A stretch of DNA of 64,000 nucleotides from NCBI GenBank assembly GCA_026182355.1, contig JAPFBL010000308.1:124001-188000 (forward strand). Reading direction: 5' to 3'. A program made the translations under genes and the position numbers. Below the pieces are notes generated by a model that saw only the letters and a program-made list of their open reading frames with translations, did not search any database and was not told the origin of the DNA. The stretch comes from Hermatobates lingyangjiaoensis (lineage: Eukaryota > Arthropoda > Insecta > Hemiptera > Hermatobatidae). Each line of letters begins with the position of its first letter. Positions within the stretch are counted from its first letter, which is position 1. Shown here one piece after another: positions 43,180 to 53,204 of this stretch.

Positions 43180-44185
43180 CATTAAACAAGGCAAAAAGGT
43201 ACAGTACAAAGGGCAGTTAACAACTAACTATTATAGAAAAGCAAGGAATGCGGAAGGGAGGGAGGTGTGAGTGGGAGTGCATGCAGGGCAGGGCACTGAA
43301 CCCCAACTACCTGCTTGTCCCCTCACCGACCTCTCTTACTATCTTAAAAGTATTATCAATGTGAAAGCCTTATAAGTGTGGGCGGTGGAAAACAGAAAAC
43401 AATGATAATCTGCTTAGGTATTGTCACACCTCTGTAACCACTGATTCTATTGAGTTATTCTAAAACAAAGGTCATTCAAGTATTGGCAAAACCTTCATAT
43501 CTTTAAAATCTTGTATAAAAAAAAAATAAATTAATTTTATCAAAGCAAACATATTTCATTTTAAATAATTAAAAAGAGGACATATAAAATAGAAGCGCAT
43601 TTTCTTTTCAGCTTGATTTCAACTCAATATTGACTAATTCCTACTGATGAAAATCCAGCAATGCATAAATAATGTACAAATGAAATAAACATTATCAGAG
43701 GTTTACAGTTAAAAGAGACGTTAATTTTCTACTGATTTCCTAGAGTCAATCAGATCATGCTGATTCACCATAAGGTTAACCGCAGGGTCTTCAGGATAGG
43801 TCAGCTGTAAGGTCAGGTTTGTTCAGGATAGGTCAGTGTTCATTCTCGTCAGCTGTAAATGGAGATCGACTAGTTAAACTAAACGGTTTTGAATCTATGA
43901 ATATTGTGTAAATGTCTACAGCTTGTCCTTGTGTTTAATCAGAATGCATTACAAGAGGAAATAATTGATATTTTGCAAAACGATTGCCTTGCAGCCTTCG
44001 GTTTTCCAAAGACAGATTATTTACAATGTCTATTAATGATGCATAAATCTCTATATTATATAAAGTTTGTGAGTTTTTTTGTTTGTTTGTTTGTTCACCC
44101 ATTTCCCTTGTAGATAAAGGCTTGAAATTAAATATTATATTATTTATTACCTGCATAATGTTAAATAAAAGAAAATTATCACTAT
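43180..44185. other. Unassigned DNA
   Basis: 43240-43340 is GC-richer, and (GGTCAG)-like near-repeats occur at 43795-43850. No gene recognised. Confidence 0.35.
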
Positions 44186-44189
44186 ATTT

Positions 44190-44560
44190 CTAAAATTGGA
44201 GCCAGGGTAGCAAGTGTCTTGCGTGCTCGCCGATGACAGTAGCGCAAATGTATTATATATAAATGTAACAAAAACAATTTTTTTTTTCAATGTAATATTT
44301 CCTTAAACATTGGTAATAAACTAAAGTCAAGAAGCCAAGGTAGCCCACTGGCTTGAGTGCTCGCCGATGACAGTAGCACAAATATATTAAAAATAAATGT
44401 AACAAAGAAATTTTTGAATATAAAATTTTCGAAATATAAACACTGGTAATAAAATAAAGGCATGAAGCAAGAGTAGTCCAGAGGCTTGTGTGCTCGCTGA
44501 TGCCAGTAGTGCTAATTTGTTATAAATAAATGTAACAAATATATAATAAACTACTACATG
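44190..44560. repeat. R3 tandem array, three units of ~131-136 bp
   Basis: TGCTCGCCGATGACAGTAGC occurs near 44225 and 44359 and, with two changes, near 44490. Each is followed by ATAAATGTAACA and preceded by AGCCAGGGTAGC-like text. A single inverted unit lies at 39690-39800. Confidence 0.75.
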
Positions 44561-44589
44561 ACAGGTTAAAAATGAATAATTTTACAAAC

Positions 44590-44915
44590 ACGTCAGATAA
44601 AATACGAATGTTCTAAGGAAATATTATAAAGACACATTCCTTTCATTAATGTTCTTTCTGTTGGGTAAATAAATTGAATATTTCAATTTACCAGTTTCGT
44701 TTGTTTTAAATATATTTCATTCTGTAATAACTTAAACTGATGTTTTATTTATTTATATGATAAAATAATAGTTTTTTTTTACTTTTAAATGATTTTTATT
44801 TTGCTAAATATACTTACTGTGTATATATCGTGAAATCAGGTTAAGAATACTATATCAAAAGCTTGGGCCATATAGGAATCTGTTTCCGTGGCTTGGTAAC
44901 AAGAAAAAACACTAA
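44590..44915 (-). repeat. Interspersed repeat R2, copy 3 (inverted)
   Basis: Complementary to 39305-39640: AAAGACACATTCCTTTCATT, TTCAATTTACCAGTTTCGTT and AATACTATATCAAAAGCTTG. Confidence 0.7.
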
Positions 44916-45960
44916 CTAGTTTTTAATAATAAGTTATACGTAATCAACTTTTATTAATTGTATTAATAATCCTCTATGATCATAGAGGATTATCATGATA
45001 ATTATCATTATTATGATAATCCACTATGATTATCACAATAATCATCTCCCCTATTACGTCATATATGGCATCAACAATTTAAAAAAAAAAAATGAAAAAA
45101 TCTGTAAAATTGTAAAATTGACGTTTGTCATTTGTTTACATTTTCAGATTGACAAATCAGTGATGCAGGTATTATGCATACCGAGTAGGTTTATCTTCAT
45201 TTTAGTTAACTTTATAATCTGATGATGGTTTATTCATTTTCACATCATACCATTGGTAAAGATGAAGAACATGTAAGTTTTAAGTAAGTAGTTATTAAAA
45301 ATTATTCTTTTCTAAATTTGTGAATGATAACCTTTTGTCTATTAGTATGTTTTTTTTTATATGATTCTTTTATTTTCAAAAAATTTAGATTCACTTGAAA
45401 TGTATCACAAATATACTGTACTTTTAGAGAAAGTTGAGTATTTTGAACGAAAAACGCTTTTAAATTAATTATTATTTTGTTTACCTATAAGAATCTGAGA
45501 GGCTTTGCTAGTATAGTAACCATTTATTTATAGTACGTTATACTTTGTTCAATTTATCTCAAATATAAAACTGTCAAGCTTTGGAAATGAAAAGAACATT
45601 TCTTGTAGCACAAGGGCAAAATGAAAGGCTATTTTTGTAGGAGAGATAATGAATTAGAGTACGATTTTTATTCGAGAATAGCAGCTACAATAAGCCAAGA
45701 AAATTGTTTTTATTCCTCCCCCCCCCCCTCCCACCTCCACCTGACCATGAGGGAGCTCTATTCCCCTGTGGCATTAGAGGGGGGATTTGCGAGGCTTATG
45801 AAATATGTCAGAAGTACGATAAGAAAGCCACGAGCCCCTTCTCACAATTCCTTATCTTGACATTTTGAACAACCACTTAACTACTCACACTTCTGGTAGT
45901 CACAATAGTACAATTCAATTCTCACTCCCTAAAGAAATAAAAAAAAGGAAAAGAAGATTC
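44916..45960. other. AT-rich DNA with a C-rich patch
   Basis: 44965-45035 contains repeated ATTATCATGATAAT palindromes. 45715-45870 is GC-richer and begins with a poly-C run; its 79-codon frame is unsupported. Confidence 0.4.
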
Positions 45961-46086
45961 TTTTCTTTATATATATATATATATATAATATATATATATA
46001 TATACAATTAAAAGAAACGGTCCAGCGGACTTTTTTACAATAAAATAAAAAACGAAGGAAACACACAGAAAGACACAGACATAACT

Positions 46087-46124
46087 CACATCGATATTTC
46101 GACAATCGTCGTCATCAGGAGGTG
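46087..46124 (-). ncRNA. Hammerhead-like motif, family E
   Basis: Minus strand mirror of 48093-48130 with the same five-of-six stem I pairing. Confidence 0.65.
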
Positions 46125-46430
46125 CGAAGAGCGAAGAGCGAAGAGTCCCGCAGGAAGACAGGGCGGTACTGAAGTCGGAAACCGCAGCCAGTACCCCACC
46201 ACTTACCACCAAGCGGGGGAAGGGAGGGAAGGAAATGAAGAGCCAAATTAAGACGTAAAAGGAACGAGTAAAAATTATAACTATAAAAAATTATAAAAAA
46301 GTAGATAAATCAAATTAAAATTAATAAAAATAATAAATAAAAAGTAAAATAAAAAATAATAAATAAATAAATAAAAAATAATAAATAAATAAATAAAAAA
46401 TAATAAATAAATAAATAAATCATAAATAAA

Positions 46431-47530
46431 TTATCGGTTGAGGTTGAGTCCGGGGGAAGAGCGAGCATCAAGTAAGCATATGTATGCCTCCTCTGAAGCT
46501 CTTAGGGTAACTTTATTGTTGGATTCGGGGATCTGTTTCAGGATCTGAACCCTGAAACAGTCATTGAAACTGAGTCCATGCGAGTTCGCATGGATGGCTA
46601 CAGGATAGTTACTGCGTTGACCGACTGAAGCCCTATGACCATTCATACGAAGGCTCAACTTATTAGAAGTTAAGCCAACGTAAAAGGAGTCACACTGAGT
46701 GCAATCCAGTCGGTAAACACAGTTGCTCGAGGTACAGGAGGAATTGACCTGAACCGGGTAGGAACTATGGTGGAGAGGGGAATCGAAGGAAGGATTAGGA
46801 TTTACAATCAGGCAAGTTTGACAGCCACGGCGTCCACATTGTTTCATTCCAGGAACAGGATTGGAAGGCTGAGGGGAAATATGAGAGAAAATGCTTTTTA
46901 GATTGGCAGGTTTACGGTAGGAAATAGAAGGGGGGTGATTAAAGATGGAAGAAGTAGAAGTAGAAGTAGACAGAATCGGAAAAGACTCCTTAATAACAGC
47001 ACGAAGCTTATAAGCGCCAGGGAAGTAGGTTGTCAGGAAGAAGGAAGTGTTACTTCTATCCCTCTTGGGTCTGGGTTGGTGGGAGATGTCAGCCGGTAAA
47101 ACACGACTATCAATGAAGGAGCGAGGATAGCCTCGTTCAGAAAATTTGTCCTTTAAGAGGTTAAGGTGATGTCTGCGGTCTTGGAGATTATTGCAGATAT
47201 TGTGAATACGGAGGGACAAGGATCGAGGTATAGACTTTTTAACATGGGATGGATGGCAACTATTGTAATGGAGGTACTGTTGGGAGTTGGTGGGTTTTAT
47301 ATGTAGGGAAGTCAAGAAGTGTCCATTGTCTAAAGTAACGTCAACGTCAAGAAAGGTGATAAGTCTGTCGGAGATGTCGTAAGTGAAAGTGATGGAGGGG
47401 CAGAAATTTTGAAAGGAGTGTAGGAAAAGTTCTAAGTTATGTTTGCCATGGGGCCAAATGAAGAAAATATCATCAATAAAACGGAGATAAAGGAGTGGAA
47501 GAAGTTGACAGGTGGCCAGGAAATCCTGCT
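46431..47530 (-). CDS. PLE reverse transcriptase C-terminus plus GIY-YIG endonuclease, 5' truncated
   Basis: The minus frame is open from the fold-back junction (47530) to a stop at 46431-46433, about 366 codons; a Met-only view would start at 47315. It begins DFLATCQLLPLLYLRF and carries the RT motif C as FIDDIFF (47463-47480; catalytic DD). Then come TFLDVDVTLDNGHF and YLHYNSCHPSHVKKSIP, the typical PLE RT thumb. A CGRRGCQTC cysteine cluster precedes the endonuclease, whose GIY is CVY (in NCVYRLDC) and YIG is YVG (FYVGLTSNK), followed by LSLRMNGHR and a Glu-containing LRASEEAYI. The fingers and palm motifs A and B are missing because the copy starts at the junction. This is the best-preserved PLE coding DNA here, with no stop or frameshift. 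RT copies the element RNA at the target and the nuclease nicks DNA (known for the family). This copy alone cannot supply RT. Confidence 0.85.
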
Positions 47531-47786
47531 CTTTTACGTTGGCTTAACTTCTAATAAGTTGAGCCTTCGTATGAATGGTCATAGGGCTTCAGTCGGTCAA
47601 CGCAGTAACTATCCTGTAGCCATCCATGCGAACTCGCATGGACTCAGTTTCAATGACTGTTTCAGGGTTCAGATCCTGAAACAGATCCCCGAATCCAACA
47701 ATAAAGTTACCCTAAGAGCTTCAGAGGAGGCATACATATGCTTACTTGATGCTCGCTCTTCCCCCGGACTCAACCTCAACCGATAA
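47531..47786 (+). pseudogene. PLE GIY-YIG endonuclease C-terminus (right arm)
   Basis: Starts within the YVG strand and repeats residue for residue the end of the minus frame, including HANSHGLSFNDCF and LDARSSPGLNLNR. The 92 bases upstream (47439-47530) form an accidental frame on the antisense of the RT, so the apparent 115-residue protein is a fusion artefact. Confidence 0.85.
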
Positions 47787-48092
47787 TTTATTTATGATTT
47801 ATTTATTTATTTATTATTTTTTATTTATTTATTTATTATTTTTTATTTATTTATTTATTATTTTTTATTTTACTTTTTATTTATTATTTTTATTAATTTT
47901 AATTTGATTTATCTACTTTTTTATAATTTTTTATAGTTATAATTTTTACTCGTTCCTTTTACGTCTTAATTTGGCTCTTCATTTCCTTCCCTCCCTTCCC
48001 CCGCTTGGTGGTAAGTGGTGGGGTACTGGCTGCGGTTTCCGACTTCAGTACCGCCCTGTCTTCCTGCGGGACTCTTCGCTCTTCGCTCTTCG

Positions 48093-48130
48093 CACCTCCT
48101 GATGACGACGATTGTCGAAATATCGATGTG
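48093..48130 (+). ncRNA. Hammerhead-like motif, family E
   Basis: CACCUC (48093-48098) pairs with GAUGUG (48125-48130) at five of six positions. CUGAUGA 48099-48105, extra C, stem II GAC/GUC with GAUU loop, GAAA 48117-48120, UA-UC, predicted cut 48124/48125. Confidence 0.65.
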
Positions 48131-48181
48131 AGTTATGTCTGTGTCTTTCTGTGTGTTTCCTTCGTTTTTTATTTTATTGTA

Positions 48182-48206
48182 TATATATATATATATATAT
48201 ATATTT
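48182..48206. repeat. (TA)n between two PLE ends
   Basis: The tract is shared by the plus-strand family E end and the minus-strand N-terminal module that begins on its other side. Confidence 0.85.
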
Positions 48207-48394
48207 GTAAAATTTGGAAGCAGTCCTTCATTTAAGCATATTTCGTTGAACAACTGACCGTATTTCACTGATGTCATTTTCTTCACCAGTTTTTCAAGGT
48301 TTCTGAATACCTTCTTCTTTCTTTCATCCAAACGTTGGAGAATGTTAATTAAGTGGGAACCGACATGTTTCGACTGGCTTCCAGTCATCTTCAA
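48207..48394 (-). pseudogene. PLE N-terminal module starting in the ribozyme, open 62 codons
   Basis: The ATG complementary to 48385-48387 (in TTGAAGATGACT) opens MTGSQSKHVGSHLINILQ, then KVFRNLEKLVKKM and FNEICLNEGLLPNFTN, reaching the (TA)n tract. It is uninterrupted. The residues TGSQSK are encoded by stem II of the ribozyme. It is homologous to 61290-61485 (MTAVDSRN..FRKLEKLEKK..GLLPKYTN). Confidence 0.7.
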
Positions 48395-48398
48395 GGTA
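48357..48398 (-). ncRNA. Hammerhead-like motif, U3-G8 type
   Basis: Stem I ACC/GGU, core UUGAAGA (48388-48394), U, six-pair stem II GACUGG/CCAGUC, GAAA (48368-48371), stem III C-AU-G, GUC site. Only the U at position 3 departs from the consensus core. Confidence 0.6.
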
Positions 48399-48610
48399 AT
48401 TAATTACCCTGATGTTAAAGAATATAACAAATATAAGAATTTATTAAAACGATTTTTAAGTTAACAAAAAGATATGCTGTTACAATATACAGAGGAACTT
48501 TGACTTAGGAGTGAATGGACATACAAGTTTTTCGAGTTACCGTTATTTTTGGTTTAACCATCATCATGAGAGAAGAGATAGGTACCCCAATTGCGACAAG
48601 ACAGTTGAAT
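48395..48610. other. PLE 3' region, unassigned
   Basis: Lies upstream of the minus-strand ribozyme, where the 3' region of a PLE would be. I see no endonuclease text in it. Confidence 0.35.
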
Positions 48611-48647
<37 letters not shown>

Positions 48648-48650
<3 letters not shown>

Positions 48651-48800
48651 AACAAGAAAACGATCCAAAAGGACAACAAATTTTTCACAATGAATCACAA
48701 ACACAGAACTAAGGAACAAATACACTTATTGTCTCTAATTTTCGGTTGAACTTGAGATAGCGACATCAAGCGCACTTGTGAAGCGACGGTTGGAGAATAT
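48648..48800 (-). mobile_element. PLE end, family D (minus), decayed ribozyme
   Basis: Minus strand CCGTCGCTTCACAAGTGCGC, then CAAGUUCAACCGAAAAUUAG with the core lost, then a GTCCTTTTGGATCGTTTTC terminal hairpin at (TA)n 48647. Confidence 0.55.
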
Positions 48801-48814
48801 GAACCGTTTGATAG

Positions 48815-48960
48815 AATAGGTGTGTTATCTAGTCGGAATTCAGTCAAATTTTTCTAGGTTCAAAAATCAAACTCTTGACCAAAGAGTTTGATTTTTGAAC
48901 CTAGAAAATTTGACCATCATCAAATTAGGTAACATCCCGATTAGGTAACACATCTATATA
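48815..48960. mobile_element. Small fold-back related to 15.1 kb
   Basis: GGTGTGTTATCTAGTCGG and CCGATTAGGTAACACATC flank inverted AAAAATCAAACTCTTG and CAAAGAGTTTGATTTTTG around about 48882. Confidence 0.6.
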
Positions 48961-48964
48961 TATC

Positions 48965-49050
48965 AATGATCAAACCACAATAAGAAAATGGGAAAGCAAT
49001 GGTTTGATCATTGATTGTTATTTCACGTGTTTATGTGAAATCTTTTTATC
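48965..49050. mobile_element. Family A terminal fragments
   Basis: TGATCAAACCACAATAAG meets TGGTTTGATCATTGATTG directly; the ribozyme portions are absent from both arms. Followed by (TA)n. Confidence 0.6.
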
Positions 49051-49079
49051 TATATATATATATATATATATATATGAGA

Positions 49080-50285
49080 TTACAAAAATGTCAAAAATTC
49101 CTGGAATTGACGTTATAAGAAAGAAAAGTTGTGTTCATCTAAAGATTAATAATGTTCATAATTACTATACCCTGCTAATAATAATAATTATAGGAGTAAA
49201 AAGCTTGTATTAATTAAGGAATAAAATTGGATAATGTTAATAATGTAAATAAAGAAAGTTGATCGACTATTTAGTCAAATAAAAATAAATAAACTAGTAA
49301 TAGTCAAATAAAGATAGTCGATTTGACTATTTAGGTGTACTTAAAAGATGTATTGGATTGATTGTAAGGATAGCCATTGAGATGAGGAGGCAGGCAGATT
49401 GTGTGAAGGACTCTACCGGCTACGTGATCCGTTTTAATAAGATATCAAAAGAGACATCGATATGGAGGTACTAGAGTTTGAAGGCGTTTTGGTAATGGGG
49501 TTTGGGGTAGGGGGTAGCGCGGAAATGAGCGTGTCTTGAAGGAGGGTGGGGAGGGTGGGCAGAGGGGGTCTCAAGATGTGTTCAGGTGGAGCACTAGGAG
49601 ACTCTCCCCAAGAAGTTTTCAAACAAAGACGACCCATTACAGCTCACCAATCAACCCCCCTTACGACCCGCTGCAACGCTAATCACACTCCCCCACCACC
49701 ACCGCCACCGCCACCGCAACCTTTTTATAACCTTCCTCCTTCAACTTTCACCCCTCTATCTAAAAACAATAGCTTTTACAACTAGTTATTTCTAAATTTA
49801 TACAAACTTTATAAAACATTGTATTAAAAACATAAAATTTAGTTAAAAAAAAAATTTGACAAAATTTTCAATCCGTTTAATAAATAAATAGTTTTAATAA
49901 TGTATATTACACATTACAATATGAGTAAACAGCAAAAAGACATGTAGAAAAACACTGAAAACAACTTATTCTAATATATCGAAATCGGTCATGAAAAGGA
50001 AGCGATTGTCATGACTTGAGTAGTAAACAAAGACAGATTGCAGGTCAGTCAACCCTACATACACCAGCCTTGATCAACAGCTTGACCATCAACTAACGAG
50101 AGATGAAAAAAGAACAAAAGGAAAAATGAAAGATGTTAAACAAATAACAAAGGAAAACTAGAAAATACGAAAATATGAAATGACCAAAAAAAAACACACC
50201 AAAAAAATAAAACTTAATAAGAAAACAAAAATCTATATAAAGATACAAGCTCTAGAGTAGTTTTGGTTTTAAGGAAAGAAATATG
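49080..50285. other. Unassigned DNA with one GC-rich patch
   Basis: 49420-49790 has G-rich and C-rich text and overlapping frames on both strands with no recognised domain; (CCACCG)n-like codons occur at 49690-49720. Elsewhere A/T-rich. Confidence 0.35.
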
Positions 50286-50344
50286 GGCATTTTCAGAAGC
50301 TTCCAGTTGATGATATATATATATAAATATAATATATATATAAT

Positions 50345-50376
<32 letters not shown>

Positions 50377-50379
<3 letters not shown>

Positions 50380-50609
50380 ATGTTACACTCACTCGAGAAA
50401 TGTTAGTCAATAACACAGAGGTTTTGTACTACGAAAAAGATAAAAACAGGCTAATGATATTAGAAGCCCTGAACATTTTGGAACGAAGACCAAACATGAA
50501 TTATCAAACCGCAGACTTCAACAATTTGTTAAAGCTATATACGGGACATAAACACCAAAGAGAGCAGTTGGAGTTGCCGAGTGAAGATATCCTAGGGACA
50601 TCGGAATGA
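50377..50609 (+). pseudogene. PLE endonuclease C-terminal fragment
   Basis: After a (TA)n tract the frame reads VTLTREMLVNNTEVLYYEK, RLMILEALNILERRPNMNYQ and FNNLLKLYTGHK to a stop at 50609. It parallels KLTREMMVNSTKI..LLEAIIIQEKQPAINIQ at 63.8 kb, with E of ILEAL in the catalytic position. The GIY-YIG strands are cut off at the TA tract. A ribozyme lies 175 bases downstream. Confidence 0.75.
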
Positions 50610-50783
50610 AATGGCAGCATTGACAGTGTAAAACCTAATGTAACATATCATTTTGTTATGTTTACTAAATTGCACTATTGTAACGATTGTTAACTTTAAA
50701 CTCATGGAAATACGTTATGTATAACTTTTATTTATGTTTTCAATTTTTAATTGTATAGTGAGTATCTTGGATTTATCTATTAT

Positions 50784-50825
50784 CAAACCCTGAGGATGGT
50801 CAATGAGGACCGAAATGTTGGTCTG
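50784..50825 (+). ncRNA. Hammerhead-like motif, full core
   Basis: Stem I pairs 50784-50789 with 50820-50825 at five of six positions. CUGAGGA 50790-50796, U, stem II GGUC/GACC, GAAA 50812-50815, UG loop, UU site, cut 50819/50820 predicted. Canonical C3-G8 retained. Confidence 0.7.
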
Positions 50826-50869
50826 TATTTTTATTGGTAATTTTTTCATCATTAAATGGATTGTACGAA

Positions 50870-51030
50870 CAAATCTTTTGGTGAACTGTTGTACTTAGTA
50901 CCAAGTAAATAGAAATGTGAGATCCGAAATCTTGAAAAACTGTATCGAAAAATAATACATAGAGAAGTTGGGAAGAAATTTAATAATGTTTGTTTAAACG
51001 AAGGTCTGCTACCTAGTTACACTAATATAT
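50870..51030 (+). pseudogene. PLE N-terminal module, one stop
   Basis: Reads GELLYLVPSK, a stop, then KCEIRNLEKLYRKIIHRE and FNNVCLNEGLLPSYTN, ending at (TA)n. It follows the ribozyme at 50784 and the endonuclease at 50377 on the same strand, so endonuclease, ribozyme and N-terminus are in order here in 650 bp. Confidence 0.7.
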
Positions 51031-51049
51031 TATATATATATATATATAC

Positions 51050-51190
51050 ACCGTGATAAACGAAAAACGGTCCGGCAGAACAGATAACACTTAAAATGAA
51101 CTGTGACACATAGACTGAAACATAACAAAGACTCACTTTTCAATATTTCGACCGCCATTACGGTCACAGTTTATTTTAAGTATATATATA
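51050..51190. mobile_element. PLE end with terminal hairpin
   Basis: AAAACGGTCCGGCAGAACAG at the TA tract, then AACTGTGACACATAGACTGA, as at 15.5-15.65 kb; short inverted end ACAGTTTATTTTAAG. Confidence 0.55.
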
Positions 51191-51194
51191 TAAA

Positions 51195-51495
51195 TATTGA
51201 TAAAAGTATCGACCGTGGAATAGAAACAAAACTTAAGTTTATCAGGACTCAGTCAATTCTTTAGGTTCAAATTAAACTCTCATTGCCAACGTTTCGTTCT
51301 TTATTTAAAACATTTTTCATAGGTTTTTAATGAATTAAGGTTTTTTATTTAATAAATATAGGTTTTTAATTAATAGATAGAATGTACATACTTCTTTCTA
51401 TAAAAAAGGTTTTAAATAAAGACCGAACCTTTAGCAATGAGAGTATAATTTGAACCTTAAGAACTGACAGAGTCCCGATAAACTTTAGTTATATA
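51195..51495. mobile_element. Nested PLE fold-back
   Basis: Near-copy of 36655-36940: outer CTTAAGTTTATCAGGACTCA, inner AAACTCTCATTGCCAACG and complement with TTAGCAATGAGAG. The centre differs. Confidence 0.65.
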
Positions 51496-51514
51496 TATAT
51501 ATATATATATATAC

Positions 51515-51750
51515 CAGTTCAAAATTCAAGAAGAGTAACACACAGAATAAAGAAACACACAGACTCAATCCAAACTGCATCAGGCAGTCGCCGCTCTGCC
51601 TTCCTGCGGGACTCTTCGCCTCCTGATGACGACGATGGTCGAAATATAGAAGTGAGTTATTCCTGTGTCTTTCTGTGTGCTATCTTCTTTTTAATTGGTT
51701 TTTATTTAAAAGTCCACTGAACCGTTTCATTTAATTACTATATATATATA
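51515..51750 (+). mobile_element. Chimeric PLE: family C end joined to family E end
   Basis: 51515-51570 is the minus-sense terminus of family C (TTCAAGAAGAGTAACACACA). At about 51590 it switches to family E (GCCTTCCTGCGGGACTCTTC), with ribozyme 51616-51654 and the terminal hairpin AGTCCACTGAACCGTTT at 51700-51728. Confidence 0.6.
51616..51654 (+). ncRNA. Hammerhead-like motif, family E
   Basis: CUGAUGA 51623-51629, C, GACGAUGGUC hairpin, GAAA 51641-51644, UA-UA site, GAAGUG pairing with CGCCUC at five of six (one wobble). Confidence 0.6.
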
Positions 51751-51754
51751 TATA

Positions 51755-51935
51755 TAGGTATAGGTATCACATGAAACGGTTCATAGGACTTTAGATAAAA
51801 ATTATAACGAAAGCAACACAAAGATAGAAACAGACGTAAATCACTTCTATATTTCAACAATCGTTGTCATCAGGAGGTGAAGACTCTCGCAGAAAGGCAG
51901 GGCGGTGAGTTTCGTTATAATTGATATATATATAT
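51755..51935 (-). mobile_element. PLE end, family E (minus)
   Basis: Terminal hairpin GGTTCATAGGAC at 51778-51789, then ribozyme and CTTTCTGCGAGAGTC. It is opposite in orientation to 51590-51750 across a TA tract. Confidence 0.6.
51841..51880 (-). ncRNA. Hammerhead-like motif, family E
   Basis: Minus strand CUGAUGA (51867-51873), then CAACGAUUGUU and GAAAUAUAGAAGUGA. The core is intact; stem II is AAC/GUU-like. Confidence 0.55.
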
Positions 51936-51939
51936 ATAA

Positions 51940-52760
51940 AAGACACAATGCTCGATTATATGAATCAGAATGTACCAAGGATTAGAATAACATTAAGTAA
52001 TAATTGTGTCAATATTAACTCTCCCTTTTAACATGGCATAGTGCCAAAATCGCCAGTAATTTATTAATATCATTAACAATAAATTCTGCGTTTTTTTTAA
52101 GCAAAAAATGAGAAAAGAGATAAAAGAGTAGGAAAAATGTGTTAGTTAATCACATTTGAATCTCTCTAAATCTGATTTCTGACATTTACTCCCTTTTTTC
52201 CTCTGCTCTTTCAAGGTAGACAGGGGAAGCCTAATGATATATGTTACACACTCAATTTTTTATATTACTTCTTTCCATTATTAACACCTTTGTAAATTAA
52301 TGAAAATTTAAAAGAAATTTACTTCCTATTTTTTCTAATTTTTAAAGATATTTCTAAAATCAGATAACTGGTTTTTGAAATATGAAATATTCTGAGCTTT
52401 CAGAATAACTATAAATTATAATTTTGAGAATAAACTATAGATACAGAGCAAAGATATGAACACACTTACTATCTCTCTGTGTTTATAGTGTCTATGGTTT
52501 ACTGTGAAACGTATACATACGTCATCAAGTATTCCATATAGTACCATAACGATGGTAGATGATTAAATACTGAAGTGACCTGAACCACTTCAGGTTCTCT
52601 TGAATTATTATTGATCTACAGTTTGTATCTTGAGGAAAGAGCTCTTGTAGCAAGGAAATTTTAAACAATTTGAAATCTTGGAAATAATATCTGGACAAAA
52701 ATGAGACGTTCTGAATAGAAAATTTTAATCACCATTAAGGAAACTCTGTAGAAATGTCAG
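51940..52760. other. AT-rich DNA, nothing recognised
   Basis: No unit structure or coding signal noted. Confidence 0.4.
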
Positions 52761-52769
52761 ATGGAGTCA

Positions 52770-52990
52770 GGTGTGATACAGGCAAAGTCAAGTGGTTAGA
52801 GTGCTCTGCGAAAACTTTGAAAGGTTTGAATTATTCTAGATTTATAAAGTGAAGGATGGAAAACTGTCAGAGGCAAACCCACTACGGCCTAAAACGGCAC
52901 TGCCTACAAAGCCCTACTCTGATAATACTCCGAATGATGTCATCAAAGATTCCTGAAGCAGTATCAACCTGGCAAATGGTACTAAAATAA
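52770..52990 (+). mobile_element. Possible second tRNA-derived SINE
   Basis: TCAAGTGGTTAGAGTGCTC (52792-52810) resembles a tRNA D-arm box A, and AGGTTTGAATTATTC (about 52829-52843) resembles box B 35 bases later. The body (GGCAAACCCACTACGGCC, then AACGGCACTGCCTAC) is GC-richer than its flanks. It differs from the 3.6-kb SINE. No second copy seen. Confidence 0.45.
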
Positions 52991-53204
52991 AATCCAAATA
53001 ACGATTGATCTTCACTTTCTATTTTTAGAACTACTAAAGGTTAAAAAAAGTCTCAAAGTTGTAAAAAAAAAATGAATAATAAGTTGTAATCATTTTGCCA
53101 AATAGCTCACCACAGTCATTCCATATTTGTGCATAGCTTCAATTTACTACAATCAAATACTGACTACAATCTATTGACTTATTAAAAAATAAATATAAAA
53201 TAAC

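Larger units (their letters stand above)
46036..48181. mobile_element. Large PLE fold-back: RT-EN element with 651-bp inverted arms
   Basis: Left arm 46036-46686 and right arm 47531-48181 are exactly the same length and appear identical in the stretches I compared. These include the last 85 or so residues of the endonuclease and the ribozyme region. The 844-base spacer carries the rest of the minus-strand RT-EN frame, so the minus copy is the primary element and the plus arm is a second copy of its 3' 651 bp joined head to head. Each arm contains the EN C-terminus, an (AATA)n-rich 3' region, GGGAAGGGAGGGAAGG, ribozyme E and a TA-tract end. The left end has an additional GTCCGCTGGACCGTTT terminal hairpin before (TA)n at 45968; the right arm enters (TA)n directly. 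Confidence 0.9.

Noticed and set aside
45967..46212. Frames beginning MVVSGGVLAAVSDF on both fold-back arms (also 48005-48235)
   Set aside because: The frame reads through the ribozyme and 3' region antisense to no known domain and appears twice only because the arms are copies.
47439..47530. Start of an apparent 115-residue plus-strand protein
   Set aside because: These codons are antisense to the RT domain and are fused to the true endonuclease tail only by the fold-back junction.
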